DNA of 6,753 bases from positions 1 to 6,753 of the forward strand of contig JACQRF010000139.1 of assembly GCA_016206635.1 (NCBI GenBank). Reading direction: 5' to 3'. This stretch comes from Candidatus Omnitrophota bacterium (GTDB taxonomy: Bacteria > Omnitrophota > Gorgyraeia > 1-14-0-20-64-10 > JACQQZ01). A program made the position numbers and the translations under genes. Numbering within the stretch: the first letter of the stretch is position 1; every line of letters begins with the position of its first letter. The notes beneath the pieces were generated by a model that was not told the DNA's origin, searched no databases, and was given only the letters and a program-made list of their open reading frames with translations. Of the stretch, positions 1 to 5,860 are shown piece after piece.

Positions 1-1002
1 CACCCCTCCGGCCCCGGCCCCTGCGCACCCGCCGTACCGGCGGCGCACGATCTCCCGCATCATCGCGTAGTCATCAATGCCCGCCACCGTCTTGATTTGA
101 AACCGGAGGTAGCCGGATGTGTCCGGCTTGCCGTCCACGAAGGTGACCATCGAGCCGACCGCCGACCGGCCATGGATATTCGAGACATCGAATCCCTCGA
201 TGCGCCGAGGCAGCGCCGGCAGCTGCAGGAGCCGCCGCACGTCGTCCAGCGCCTCCGACGGGAGAAAGCGCCTCGGCCGGACCGTCAGCTCGGTCAGCGC
301 GGCGATCTGGTCCCGCACCCGCGCGGCCTCCTCGTAGCGCTGCGCCGCGGAGGCCGCCGCCATCTGCCGGGTCAGCCCCTCAAGCACCTGGGCCTTCTGC
401 CCCTCCAGGACGCGGAACACCCGCTCCAGCATCGCCCGGTAGTCGTCGCGGCTGATCTTGCCCACGCACGGCGCGGCGCAGAGACCCATGTAGTAATCCA
501 GGCACGCCCGCTTCGGCAGCGTGCGGCACGCGCGGAACGGGAAGACGCGGCGGATCGCCGCCAGGGCCTGCCGCAGCAGAGCCGCATCGGCGAACGGCCC
601 GATCTCCTTCACGCCCGGCTCATGCGGCCCACGGCCGACAAACAGCCGCGGGAATTGTTCGTGGACCGTCACCTTGATGACCGGGTATGATTTGTCGTCG
701 CGGAACGCCACATTATATTTGGGCTGGCGCTCCTTGATCAGCGAGGCCTCATACAGCAGCGCCTCCGCCTCGGACGCGGTCGGGATCACCTCGATCGCGG
801 TGACCTGTCCGATCATCGCCCGCGTCTTCGGGTGCTGGGGCCGGGCCGGCAGCCCGCCGGACCGGTAGGCAGGAAAATAGCTGGAGACCCGGTGGCGCAC
901 GTTGAGCGCCTTGCCCACATACAGCACGGTCCCGTCGGCGGCCTTCATCAGATAGACGCCCGGGGTCTCGGGCAAGGCGGCTAGGGTTTCGCGGAGGTCC
1001 AT
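1..1002 (-). CDS. uvrC: UvrABC excinuclease subunit C, N-terminal 334 residues (partial)
   Basis: This is the incision subunit of nucleotide excision repair: with UvrB at a damaged site it cuts the strand on both sides of the lesion. The frame is open from the ATG at 1002 to the window edge, so 334 residues of a protein usually near 600 are visible. Residues 1-95 form the GIY-YIG nuclease (3' incision), with PGVY at 14-17, YVGK at 28-31, Arg36 and a Glu-rich EAEALLYE helix near 79-86. Four cysteines (159, 167, 175, 179) sit where E. coli UvrC carries its Fe-S cluster. The UVR motif that binds UvrB lies at about 205-240 (QRYEEAARVRDQI). The RNase H-like 5' incision domain begins near 268 with FDVSNIHG, whose Asp272 should be catalytic. 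The remaining active-site residues and the helix-hairpin-helix region are outside the window. The start overlaps the end of murJ by 22 bp, so the two are probably co-transcribed. No Shine-Dalgarno is visible. Confidence 0.96.
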   Translation of the reverse strand, partial: MDLRETLAALPETPGVYLMKAADGTVLYVGKALNVRHRVSSYFPAYRSGGLPARPQHPKTRAMIGQVTAIEVIPTASEAEALLYEASLIKERQPKYNVAFRDDKSYPVIKVTVHEQFPRLFVGRGPHEPGVKEIGPFADAALLRQALAAIRRVFPFRACRTLPKRACLDYYMGLCAAPCVGKISRDDYRAMLERVFRVLEGQKAQVLEGLTRQMAAASAAQRYEEAARVRDQIAALTELTVRPRRFLPSEALDDVRRLLQLPALPRRIEGFDVSNIHGRSAVGSMVTFVDGKPDTSGYLRFQIKTVAGIDDYAMMREIVRRRYGGCAGAGAGGV

Positions 1003-2585
1003 CGGTCGAGGTGGCGCAGCGCCTGAATCCCGACGCATCGGCCGGCCAGCACAAACACGATCACCGATCCCCCGATCAGCGCGGCGAGCGCCGCCAGGCG
1101 GACCCCCGAGGACGGGCTCGACAACCATGGCTGGCCCCACCACCGGCCCAGCCCGCAGACGCCCCCCATCGCGGCTGAGGCCCACAGCACCCGCCGGGTG
1201 GCATCCCACAGCGGGGCCGCCGCCCACGGGCCGAGGCGCCGGGCCAGCGCCCGCCAGAGCCACCAGACATTGCAGCCGCTGGCGATACTGGTCGCCAGCG
1301 CGAGCCCGCCGACCCCCATCGGGCGCATCAAGGCCAGGTTCAACGCGAGATTCACGCCGAGGGCGGCGGCCGCCGTCCGCACCGGCGTCCGGGTGTCCTG
1401 CAAGGCGTAGCAGGTATTCGTCAGGATTTTCGCCGCCATGTAGGCGGCCAGCCCGACGGCATACCAGACGAGCGCCTGCGTCGTGATCGCGGTCGAATAG
1501 GCCGAGAACTCGCCGCGCTCGAAGAGGATGCGCACGATCGGCTCACCCAGCACGAGGAGGCCGACGGTCGCGGGGATCGCCAGCGTCAGCGTGAGCGTCA
1601 GCAGGGTGACGACGCTCACCTGCAGCCGCGCCGGCGAGGTCTCCAGCGCCTGCGACGACAGCCACGGCAGGCTGGCCTGGGCCAGCGCGGTGCCCACAAT
1701 CGCCAGCGGGAATTGGAAGAGCCGGGTCGCGTAATAGAGGGCGGCCACCGCCCCCGCCCCGACGATCATCTCCCACGACGCGCAGACGGTGTCCACGAGG
1801 ACATTGAGCTGGTAGACGCAGGAGCCGACCGCGCGCGGGCCCAGCAGGCGCAGCGCCTGCGGCACCACCGGGTGTGTGAGCCGGCGCGGCCGGCCGGGAC
1901 GCCACCCGCGGTGCCAGAGGAGCGGCAGCTGCGCCCCCAGCTGCAGCGCCCCGCCGACGAGCACGCCGACGGCCAGCACGAACACCGGCTCCGGAAAGGC
2001 CGGCGCGATCAGCGTGCCGGCGATCATCGCCACATTCAGCAGGCACGGCCCATAGGCCGGGACGGTGAAATGGCGCAGCGTGTTGAGCACGCCGCCGGCC
2101 AGCGCCGTCAATCCAATCAACCACACATAGGGAAACAACCATCGCGTCAGCGCCACCGTCAACGAGAACTTCCCCGGATCGGCCAGGAACCCGGGGGCGG
2201 TGACCCGGACCACCCCGGGGGCGGCCCACCAGCCGATCGCGGCGAGGGCCGCCAGGGTCACCGCCATCAGATTGAACAGGACGCCGGCGGCGATCCAAAA
2301 ATCCTCGGGGTGGCGCTGGTGGTGCTCGGTGAGGACCGGGACGAACGCGGCGTTCGCCGCCCCTTCGCCGACCAGATCCCGGAGCGTGTTCGGCAGGCGG
2401 AATGCGACGGCAAACGCCTGCGCGGGCGCGGAGGTGCCGAACAGGCGGGCCATCAGCACGTCCCGGAGGAACCCGAGGATCCGGCTGATCAGCGTGGCAA
2501 GACCGATGGCCCCTGCCGATCGGACCGTGTCCGAAGGGGCCGTCTCCTGGGGGGCGCGAGGTGGTGGTGTCGTCGTGAGGGTCAT
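981..2585 (-). CDS. murJ: Lipid II flippase MurJ (MviN family)
   Basis: This inner-membrane MOP-superfamily transporter flips lipid II to the periplasmic face for peptidoglycan synthesis. It has 534 residues, slightly longer than E. coli MurJ because of a Pro/Thr-rich N-terminal tail of about 22 residues. The protein is hydrophobic throughout, as expected for 14 membrane segments. The N-terminal signature is clear: SRILGFLRD (34-42), AFRLPNTLRDLVGEGA (61-76), AFVPVL (80-85) and VTAPGF (128-133). Residues matching the cationic cavity of E. coli MurJ are present: Arg35 (R18), Arg41 (R24), Arg69 (R52) and Arg288 (R270, in YYATRLFQFP). The position of E. coli Asp39 is Gln56 here. The ATG at 2585 is divergent from rpsT with only 38 bp between them and has no Shine-Dalgarno. 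The stop lies inside the start region of uvrC, which suggests a murJ-uvrC transcript. Family assignment is secure; the flippase role is from family knowledge. Confidence 0.96.
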   Translation of the reverse strand: MTLTTTPPPRAPQETAPSDTVRSAGAIGLATLISRILGFLRDVLMARLFGTSAPAQAFAVAFRLPNTLRDLVGEGAANAAFVPVLTEHHQRHPEDFWIAAGVLFNLMAVTLAALAAIGWWAAPGVVRVTAPGFLADPGKFSLTVALTRWLFPYVWLIGLTALAGGVLNTLRHFTVPAYGPCLLNVAMIAGTLIAPAFPEPVFVLAVGVLVGGALQLGAQLPLLWHRGWRPGRPRRLTHPVVPQALRLLGPRAVGSCVYQLNVLVDTVCASWEMIVGAGAVAALYYATRLFQFPLAIVGTALAQASLPWLSSQALETSPARLQVSVVTLLTLTLTLAIPATVGLLVLGEPIVRILFERGEFSAYSTAITTQALVWYAVGLAAYMAAKILTNTCYALQDTRTPVRTAAAALGVNLALNLALMRPMGVGGLALATSIASGCNVWWLWRALARRLGPWAAAPLWDATRRVLWASAAMGGVCGLGRWWGQPWLSSPSSGVRLAALAALIGGSVIVFVLAGRCVGIQALRHLDRWTSAKP

Positions 2586-2586
2586 G

Positions 2587-2616
2587 TTGACAGGCGTTGA
2601 CGCCCTATGGTAGCGT
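2587..2616 (+). promoter_or_regulatory. Candidate rpsT promoter, nearly leaderless
   Basis: A perfect -35 box TTGACA (2587-2592) is followed after 18 bases by TAGCGT (2611-2616), which keeps the three key -10 positions (T1, A2, T6). Only 7 bases separate the -10 box from the rpsT ATG, so the transcript would begin at or within a base or two of the start codon. An alternative box TATGGT (2606-2611) matches the -10 consensus better but would leave only 13 bases of spacer. The -35 box lies one base from the murJ start codon. Confidence 0.5.
2593..2604. repeat. Inverted repeat in the rpsT promoter spacer
   Basis: GGCGT-TG-ACGCC is a perfect 5-bp inverted repeat around a 2-base centre, lying wholly between the -35 and -10 boxes of the proposed rpsT promoter. 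The same stretch holds a direct repeat TTGAC at 2587-2591 and 2597-2601, exactly 10 bp apart, or about one helical turn. It could be an operator shared by rpsT and murJ. It could also be chance in G+C-rich DNA. Confidence 0.35.
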
Positions 2617-2637
2617 GTGGCCCATGCCGATTCTCAA
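2607..2637 (-). promoter_or_regulatory. Candidate murJ promoter
   Basis: Reading the minus strand, TTGAGA (2637-2632, 5 of 6 to the -35 consensus) is followed after 19 bases by TACCAT (2612-2607, 4 of 6 to the -10 consensus). The -35 box falls inside the first codons of rpsT. Transcription would start about 14 bases before the murJ ATG. The spacer is longer than the 17-base optimum, so this is a weak call. It is supported mainly by the need for some murJ promoter in such a short divergent gap. Confidence 0.3.
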
Positions 2638-2890
2638 GTCTGCGGCCAAGCGGATGCGGGCCGACCGCGTCCGCCAGCAACGCAATCTCCGGACCGCCTC
2701 CGAGCTGAAAACCTTGATCAAGCGGGTGGAGACCGCCCTGCAGGCGCGGCAAGCCCCGCAAGCGACTGAGGCCCTCCGCGTGCTGGCGAAGAAACTCGAC
2801 ATCGCCAGCCGCAAAGGGATGCTCCATCGGAATGCGGCCGCGCGCAAGAAGGCGCGGTTGAGCCGCCGGTTGGCTCAGATCGCCGCCTGA
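2624..2890 (+). CDS. rpsT: 30S ribosomal protein S20
   Basis: This small basic protein binds 16S rRNA and helps assemble the 30S subunit. It has 88 residues, the usual family length, and is rich in Lys and Arg. Recognisable parts are the N-terminal MPILKSAAKRMRADRVRQQRN, matching the family pattern of basic helix 1, a central helix around ELKTLIKRVETAL, and the conserved C-terminal segment KGMLHRNAAARKKARLSRRL (about 63-82). The ATG at 2624 is chosen over an in-frame TTG at 2597 because S20 proteins begin directly with this Lys/Arg-rich helix and because the TTG falls inside the proposed promoter. It is the only plus-strand gene here. Its 3' end overlaps the 3' end of holA by 16 bp, tail to tail. 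Adjacency to holA is common in bacteria, although in B. subtilis, for example, the relative arrangement differs. No Shine-Dalgarno and no room for a regulatory leader are visible. Confidence 0.96.
   Translation: MPILKSAAKRMRADRVRQQRNLRTASELKTLIKRVETALQARQAPQATEALRVLAKKLDIASRKGMLHRNAAARKKARLSRRLAQIAA
2859..2877. other. Small hairpin at the rpsT/holA convergence
   Basis: TGAGCC (2859-2864) pairs with GGCTCA (2872-2877) around a 7-base loop. The right arm contains the holA stop codon, and the hairpin lies in the last codons of rpsT. Being symmetrical, it could slow polymerases from both sides. There is no T-run on either strand, so it is not a standard intrinsic terminator, and it may only reflect coding sequence. 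Confidence 0.2.
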
Positions 2891-3858
2891 CCCAGACCCG
2901 CCAGCTCCCACACATACGGCTCCAGCAACGCCAGCGGTGTCCCGACGCCGGTCTTGAGTTGCACATCCGTCTCGAGCAACCGCTCCAGCGCTCGGGTGAC
3001 GGCCGGCGACGAGAGCCGGGTGGCCAGCGGGAGCCACGCCGCCTGCGCCGACCACGGCACCCCCGCGGCCTGGACCGCCTGCTGCGGGGAGGCCCCCGCC
3101 TCAGCGCGGCGCGCCACCTGCCACAACCGGCGCACATGCTTGCCAATCGCCCCTAACAGCTCCTCCGGCGCGACGCCCTCCTCCTCCAGCAAACGGCGCG
3201 TGACGCGCAGCGCCGTCGTCCGGTCGCGCCGCACGGCGGCGTCCACGACCGCGAACACCCGCTCCTCGACCGACCACCCCACCAGCGCGACGACATCCTG
3301 CCCGGTCACCTGCGGGCGCGGCCCCACGAACAGCGCCAGTTGCTCGACGAGCTGCGCCAGCCGCGACAGGTCCGGGCCGGCCCGCGCGACCAACGCCTGG
3401 GTCCCCTCCGGGGTCATCGTTTTGCCGCCCGCGCGCGCCATTCGTTGCCGGACCCACGCCACGAGCGCCCCGCCCCTCAACGGCTGACACGGCATCTCCT
3501 GGATCGTCCCGGCGGGGGCCGCGCGGAACACGGCCGGCACCGCCTCCTCGAACTCCACGACCAGACAAGTTGTCGGCGCCGGGCGCTGCGCGTACTGGAC
3601 CAGCCAGTCCATGCCGCCCTTCGCGGCATCCACCGGGCCGCGCACGAGCACCAGCCGCCGCGGGCCGGCCAGCGGCCGCGTGCGCGCGGCCTCGAGGATC
3701 TCGGCCGGGGGCGTCTCAGCCAGGACGTAGGTCGTGGTATCCAACGCGGCGGTCGCCGGCGTCACGCACTGCGCGGCAAGCGCCCGAATCGCCTCCTCCC
3801 GCAGCCACGGCTCCGTCCCCACGCACGCGACGATCGGCGCCGGTTTCGCCAGGGCCAT
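2875..3858 (-). CDS. holA: DNA polymerase III delta subunit
   Basis: This is the wrench of the clamp loader: delta binds the beta sliding clamp and opens it so that the loader complex can place it on primed DNA. At 327 residues it has the family's normal length (about 320-345). The order of parts fits HolA: an N-terminal AAA+-like fold beginning PAPIVACVGTEPWLREEAIRAL, a region with VLVRGP and a strand TTCLVVEFEE, a helical lid with MTPEGTQALVARAGPDLSRLAQLVEQL, the VEERVFAVVDAAV segment, and the C-terminal collar with LLGAIGKHVRRLWQVAR and the conserved LLETDVQLKTG near the end. As usual for delta, there is no Walker A motif. The ATG at 3858 overlaps the lptE stop by one base (TGATG). A GTG one codon earlier (3861) would give a GTGA overlap and is equally possible. 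Either way it is coupled to lptE. It overlaps rpsT by 16 bp at its 3' end. Confidence 0.93.
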   Translation of the reverse strand: MALAKPAPIVACVGTEPWLREEAIRALAAQCVTPATAALDTTTYVLAETPPAEILEAARTRPLAGPRRLVLVRGPVDAAKGGMDWLVQYAQRPAPTTCLVVEFEEAVPAVFRAAPAGTIQEMPCQPLRGGALVAWVRQRMARAGGKTMTPEGTQALVARAGPDLSRLAQLVEQLALFVGPRPQVTGQDVVALVGWSVEERVFAVVDAAVRRDRTTALRVTRRLLEEEGVAPEELLGAIGKHVRRLWQVARRAEAGASPQQAVQAAGVPWSAQAAWLPLATRLSSPAVTRALERLLETDVQLKTGVGTPLALLEPYVWELAGLGQAAI

Positions 3859-4427
3859 CACCAGTTCTCGATCGTCCGCTCGACGACCCGTTTGGCGAAA
3901 TCGGTCAGGAGTTTGTCGACGGCGGCCGCCTCGGAGGTCGCCGTCGGCCCCGTCAGGAAATAGGTGCTATCCCCGACGAAGCTGGACTCCTCCCACACCA
4001 GCTCGCCGCTCTTGGGATCCCGCAGGGCCAGGTTCGCAACGAGGTTGAGGCGGTATTCCTCGACCGCGCCGCCGTCGGCCAGTCGCAGCGCCTGCCGGTG
4101 AAAATCGGCCAGCTCGCCGGTGAGGACCAGATCCGCCTCGTGGCGGTTCGGCGTGACCCGCAGGTGCCCGTCGAAGATAAACCGCTTGATCACCGCGTTG
4201 GTCACGTCCTCTTCCAGGCGCGGCAGCGACGTGACGAACCGCCGCATCTCGGTTGATTCCTCCGTGATGGCCAACCGGTTGGTGAACGGCTCGATGTAGA
4301 TCTTGCGATAGTTCGCCGGCAGCAACGACTGGGTGGAATAGCCGCACCCCGCCGCCGCGACCGCCAGCACGAGGGACGCGCGCGCCAGCCACCGCCGCCC
4401 CGTCAGATCAGTCGCGGGTGGCCTCAT
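3858..4427 (-). CDS. lptE: LPS-assembly lipoprotein LptE
   Basis: This outer-membrane lipoprotein plugs the LptD barrel in the complex that inserts lipopolysaccharide into the outer leaflet. It has 189 residues. A short basic N-terminus (RRWLAR) leads into a hydrophobic segment and a lipobox AAGC with Cys28 as the predicted lipidated residue. It is followed by GYSTQSLLPANYRKIYIEPFTN, the characteristic LptE pattern of a Gly-Tyr after the cysteine and then a strand ending in PFxN. The rest alternates helix and strand: RLEEDVTNAVIKRFIFDGHLRVTP, LTGELADF, a strand pair ending WEESSFVGDSTYF, and a final amphipathic helix AAAVDKLLTDFAKRVVERTIENW. The ATG at 4427 is chosen because it forms a 4-bp ATGA overlap with the upstream gene and puts the signal peptide at the N-terminus. 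The frame is open further upstream, but an earlier start would bury the signal. LptD is not in the window. Confidence 0.85.
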   Translation of the reverse strand: MRPPATDLTGRRWLARASLVLAVAAAGCGYSTQSLLPANYRKIYIEPFTNRLAITEESTEMRRFVTSLPRLEEDVTNAVIKRFIFDGHLRVTPNRHEADLVLTGELADFHRQALRLADGGAVEEYRLNLVANLALRDPKSGELVWEESSFVGDSTYFLTGPTATSEAAAVDKLLTDFAKRVVERTIENW

Positions 4428-5410
4428 GAGGCGCCGGGCGCGGGGAGATGCCCGGCCTGCTCCAAGGCCATCACGCGGGCCGCCGCCTGGCTCGCCCACG
4501 GGGTGTCCGCGTAGTGCGCCACGATCTGCCGGTAGTAGAACGCGGCGCTGAGCCATTTTTTCTGACGGGCGTAAAACTCGGCGATCGTGAAGTAGCTCTC
4601 CGCCTTATGCCCGCGGAGCTGCGCCAATGACTGCTGCGCCTCCGGCAGCAGCTCGCTGCCGGGATGGCTATCAATGAATTCCTCGAACCAGACGATCGCC
4701 TGGTCGGTCGATTCCTGATCGTACGCCGGCTTCAGGCTCAACTGCTTGGCGCAGAACGCCGTGTTGTACCGGGCCTCCTCGACCCAGGGGCTGAGCTTGT
4801 AGTCCTGGACAAGCTTCTCAAACGCCTTCATCGCCTCGCCATACTGCCCCAGCTTCCGATAGGTCTGGCCGAGCCGGAACTGCGCCTTGTCGCCGTACTC
4901 GCCGTAGGGGGCCTGGGTCACGATATGCTCGAAGATCTCCACCGCCTTGTCCAGCGCCGGCACCGCCAGCGGGATCGGCTGGATGGGGCGGACCTTCACG
5001 CCGCCGTGGAAGGCCTCGCCGATGGCGAACGATCGGGCGATCGCGTCTTTGAACCGCGCCGAATAGGGATATATCTCCACCAATTTCTTGTAGGTAACGA
5101 ACGCCTGGTACGGCTGGCCGAGCAGCTCGTAGCACTGCCCCGCGAAATACTGCGCATCAGGCGCTTGCGACGACTTGGGATAATGGCGAACGAGGCGGAG
5201 GAACTCTTTGACCGCGCGCTGGTAATCCTGGTGCTCGTAGAATGCCGCGGCGTAGTCGTACTGGTCCTGCGGGCTGTCTTTCGGCTGCGTCTTGGGGTTG
5301 ACCCATTTGCCGGTCTTGGGCGTCCACACCCAATAGGCAGACGCCGGGAGCGCCGTCGTCAGAACGCCCAGCAGCGCCACGAGGGGGATCAGGGGAGTGC
5401 GGACCCGCAT
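4424..5410 (-). CDS. bamD: BamD-like outer-membrane assembly TPR protein
   Basis: This is an exported tetratricopeptide protein of the BamD (YfiO) type, the TPR partner of BamA in outer-membrane protein assembly. It has 328 residues, longer than E. coli BamD (about 245). Residues 1-25 look like a Sec signal peptide with cleavage after ASA (23-25). The mature protein starts YWVWTPKTGKWVNPK (26-40). TPR-like repeats follow: about 51-84 (YDYAAAFYEHQDYQRAVKEF), 86-118, 150-170, 173-206 (AQFRLGQTYRKLGQYGEAM), 212-251 and 270-306. There is a linker rich in Pro and Ile around 140-150. No cysteine is available for lipidation near the signal peptide, unlike classical BamD, so membrane anchoring must differ or the signal stays uncleaved. 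It starts 27 bp after the PilZ gene, overlaps lptE by ATGA, and has a possible promoter of its own. Family-level assignment is good; strict BamD orthology is less certain, and a generic YbgF/CpoB-type periplasmic TPR protein is the alternative. Confidence 0.78.
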   Translation of the reverse strand: MRVRTPLIPLVALLGVLTTALPASAYWVWTPKTGKWVNPKTQPKDSPQDQYDYAAAFYEHQDYQRAVKEFLRLVRHYPKSSQAPDAQYFAGQCYELLGQPYQAFVTYKKLVEIYPYSARFKDAIARSFAIGEAFHGGVKVRPIQPIPLAVPALDKAVEIFEHIVTQAPYGEYGDKAQFRLGQTYRKLGQYGEAMKAFEKLVQDYKLSPWVEEARYNTAFCAKQLSLKPAYDQESTDQAIVWFEEFIDSHPGSELLPEAQQSLAQLRGHKAESYFTIAEFYARQKKWLSAAFYYRQIVAHYADTPWASQAAARVMALEQAGHLPAPGAS

Positions 5411-5417
5411 GGGGACT

Positions 5418-5426
5418 ATGCTATCA
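5418..5426 (-). promoter_or_regulatory. Candidate extended -10 box before the BamD-like gene
   Basis: On the minus strand TGATAGCAT (5426-5418) is an extended -10 element: a TG dinucleotide, one base, then TAGCAT (4 of 6). It ends 7 bases before the ATG at 5410, the same distance as in rpsT. No good -35 box is found at 16-18 bases. If used, it would start a leaderless message for bamD-lptE-holA independent of the PilZ gene. Confidence 0.35.
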
Positions 5427-5437
5427 CAAAACGGGCG

Positions 5438-5821
5438 CTACCGAAGCTGGTTGATCCCCCGCTCGACGTAGCCGGCGACCGCCTCCCGGTCGTGCGCGGT
5501 GATCTGAATGAAGCGGGCGCCGACCTCGTACTGGTCGCTGTGAGACTGCTTGCGCGTCCAGACCACCTGGACGATCGTCCGGATCGGGTCGGCCACCCCC
5601 GGCAGATGCAGCTGCAACAACAAGCGGTGTTGGGCCGGGAGCCACTGCGCGGCTTGGAATTTCACGCCGGCGGCGCTGAGATCGTGCGTGAGGCTGCCGG
5701 CGTACGGGGCATGCGGCTCGAGGATGTCGCGGTACTGGAGGGCGGTGTGGCAGACGAGCCGCGGGCACCGGCGCTGCTCGACGCGCATGCCCTTCCCCGC
5801 GCGGTTCGGCTCGGTGACCAT
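5438..5821 (-). CDS. PilZ-domain protein, predicted c-di-GMP receptor
   Basis: This single-domain cytoplasmic protein of 127 residues belongs to the PilZ family, which binds cyclic di-GMP and passes the signal on by contact with partner proteins. Both ligand-binding signatures are intact: RxxxR at 17-21 (RRCPR) and D/NxSxxG at 47-52 (DLSAAG). The C-terminal barrel strand YEVGARFIQIT (99-109) is also typical. There is no signal peptide, membrane segment or additional output domain. The ATG at 5821 gives the longest form. A second ATG at 5788 would put the RxxxR motif at residues 6-10, as in many PilZ proteins, and is preceded by GGGGAAGGGC, the nearest thing to a ribosome binding site in the window, so the shorter form is a real alternative. 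It lies between comEC and the BamD-like gene; what it controls cannot be read from the sequence. Confidence 0.88.
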   Translation of the reverse strand: MVTEPNRAGKGMRVEQRRCPRLVCHTALQYRDILEPHAPYAGSLTHDLSAAGVKFQAAQWLPAQHRLLLQLHLPGVADPIRTIVQVVWTRKQSHSDQYEVGARFIQITAHDREAVAGYVERGINQLR

Positions 5822-5830
5822 GACGGCGCC

Positions 5831-5860
5831 AGCCTAGCACGCGCCTGGGCCAGGTGTCAA
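5831..5860 (-). promoter_or_regulatory. Candidate promoter of the PilZ gene
   Basis: On the minus strand a perfect -35 box TTGACA (5860-5855) is followed after 18 bases by TAGGCT (5836-5831), with TGC just before it as in extended -10 promoters. Its bases 2-4 of the -35 box are the comEC stop codon. The -10 box ends 9 bases before the ATG at 5821, so the leader would be only a few bases for that start, or about 36 bases if translation begins at 5788. The combination of an exact -35 and an extended -10 makes this the best promoter in the window. Confidence 0.55.
5844..5854. repeat. Palindrome in the PilZ promoter spacer
   Basis: CCTGG-G-CCAGG is a perfect 5-bp inverted repeat around one base, directly downstream of the proposed -35 box and inside the spacer. 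It is placed like an operator for a repressor or a spacer-binding activator. No T-run follows, so it is not a convincing comEC terminator. Confidence 0.3.

Noticed and set aside
1578..1607. Short direct repeats (GCGTCA/GCGTGA) within murJ
   Set aside because: They encode an alternating Leu-Thr stretch in a membrane helix, and a repetitive codon pattern explains them.
1713..2600. A 295-codon plus-strand open frame opposite murJ
   Set aside because: It is rich in Arg, Gln, Gly and Asp without any fold-like pattern and mirrors codon bias of murJ; murJ is well supported across the whole region.
2597..2623. An in-frame TTG start giving S20 nine more residues
   Set aside because: The extension is unlike S20 N-termini, and the TTG lies inside the promoter spacer. 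The ATG at 2624 gives the usual 88 residues.
4428..4556. Upstream extension of lptE to a start at 4556
   Set aside because: It would put 43 Arg/Gly-rich residues before a normal lipoprotein signal and overlap the BamD-like gene by more than 130 bp. The ATG at 4427 forms a typical ATGA overlap.
5837..5856. Intrinsic terminator after comEC
   Set aside because: The CCTGG/CCAGG dyad has only one base between its arms and no T-run follows, so a terminator is not supported. It is listed as a palindrome only.
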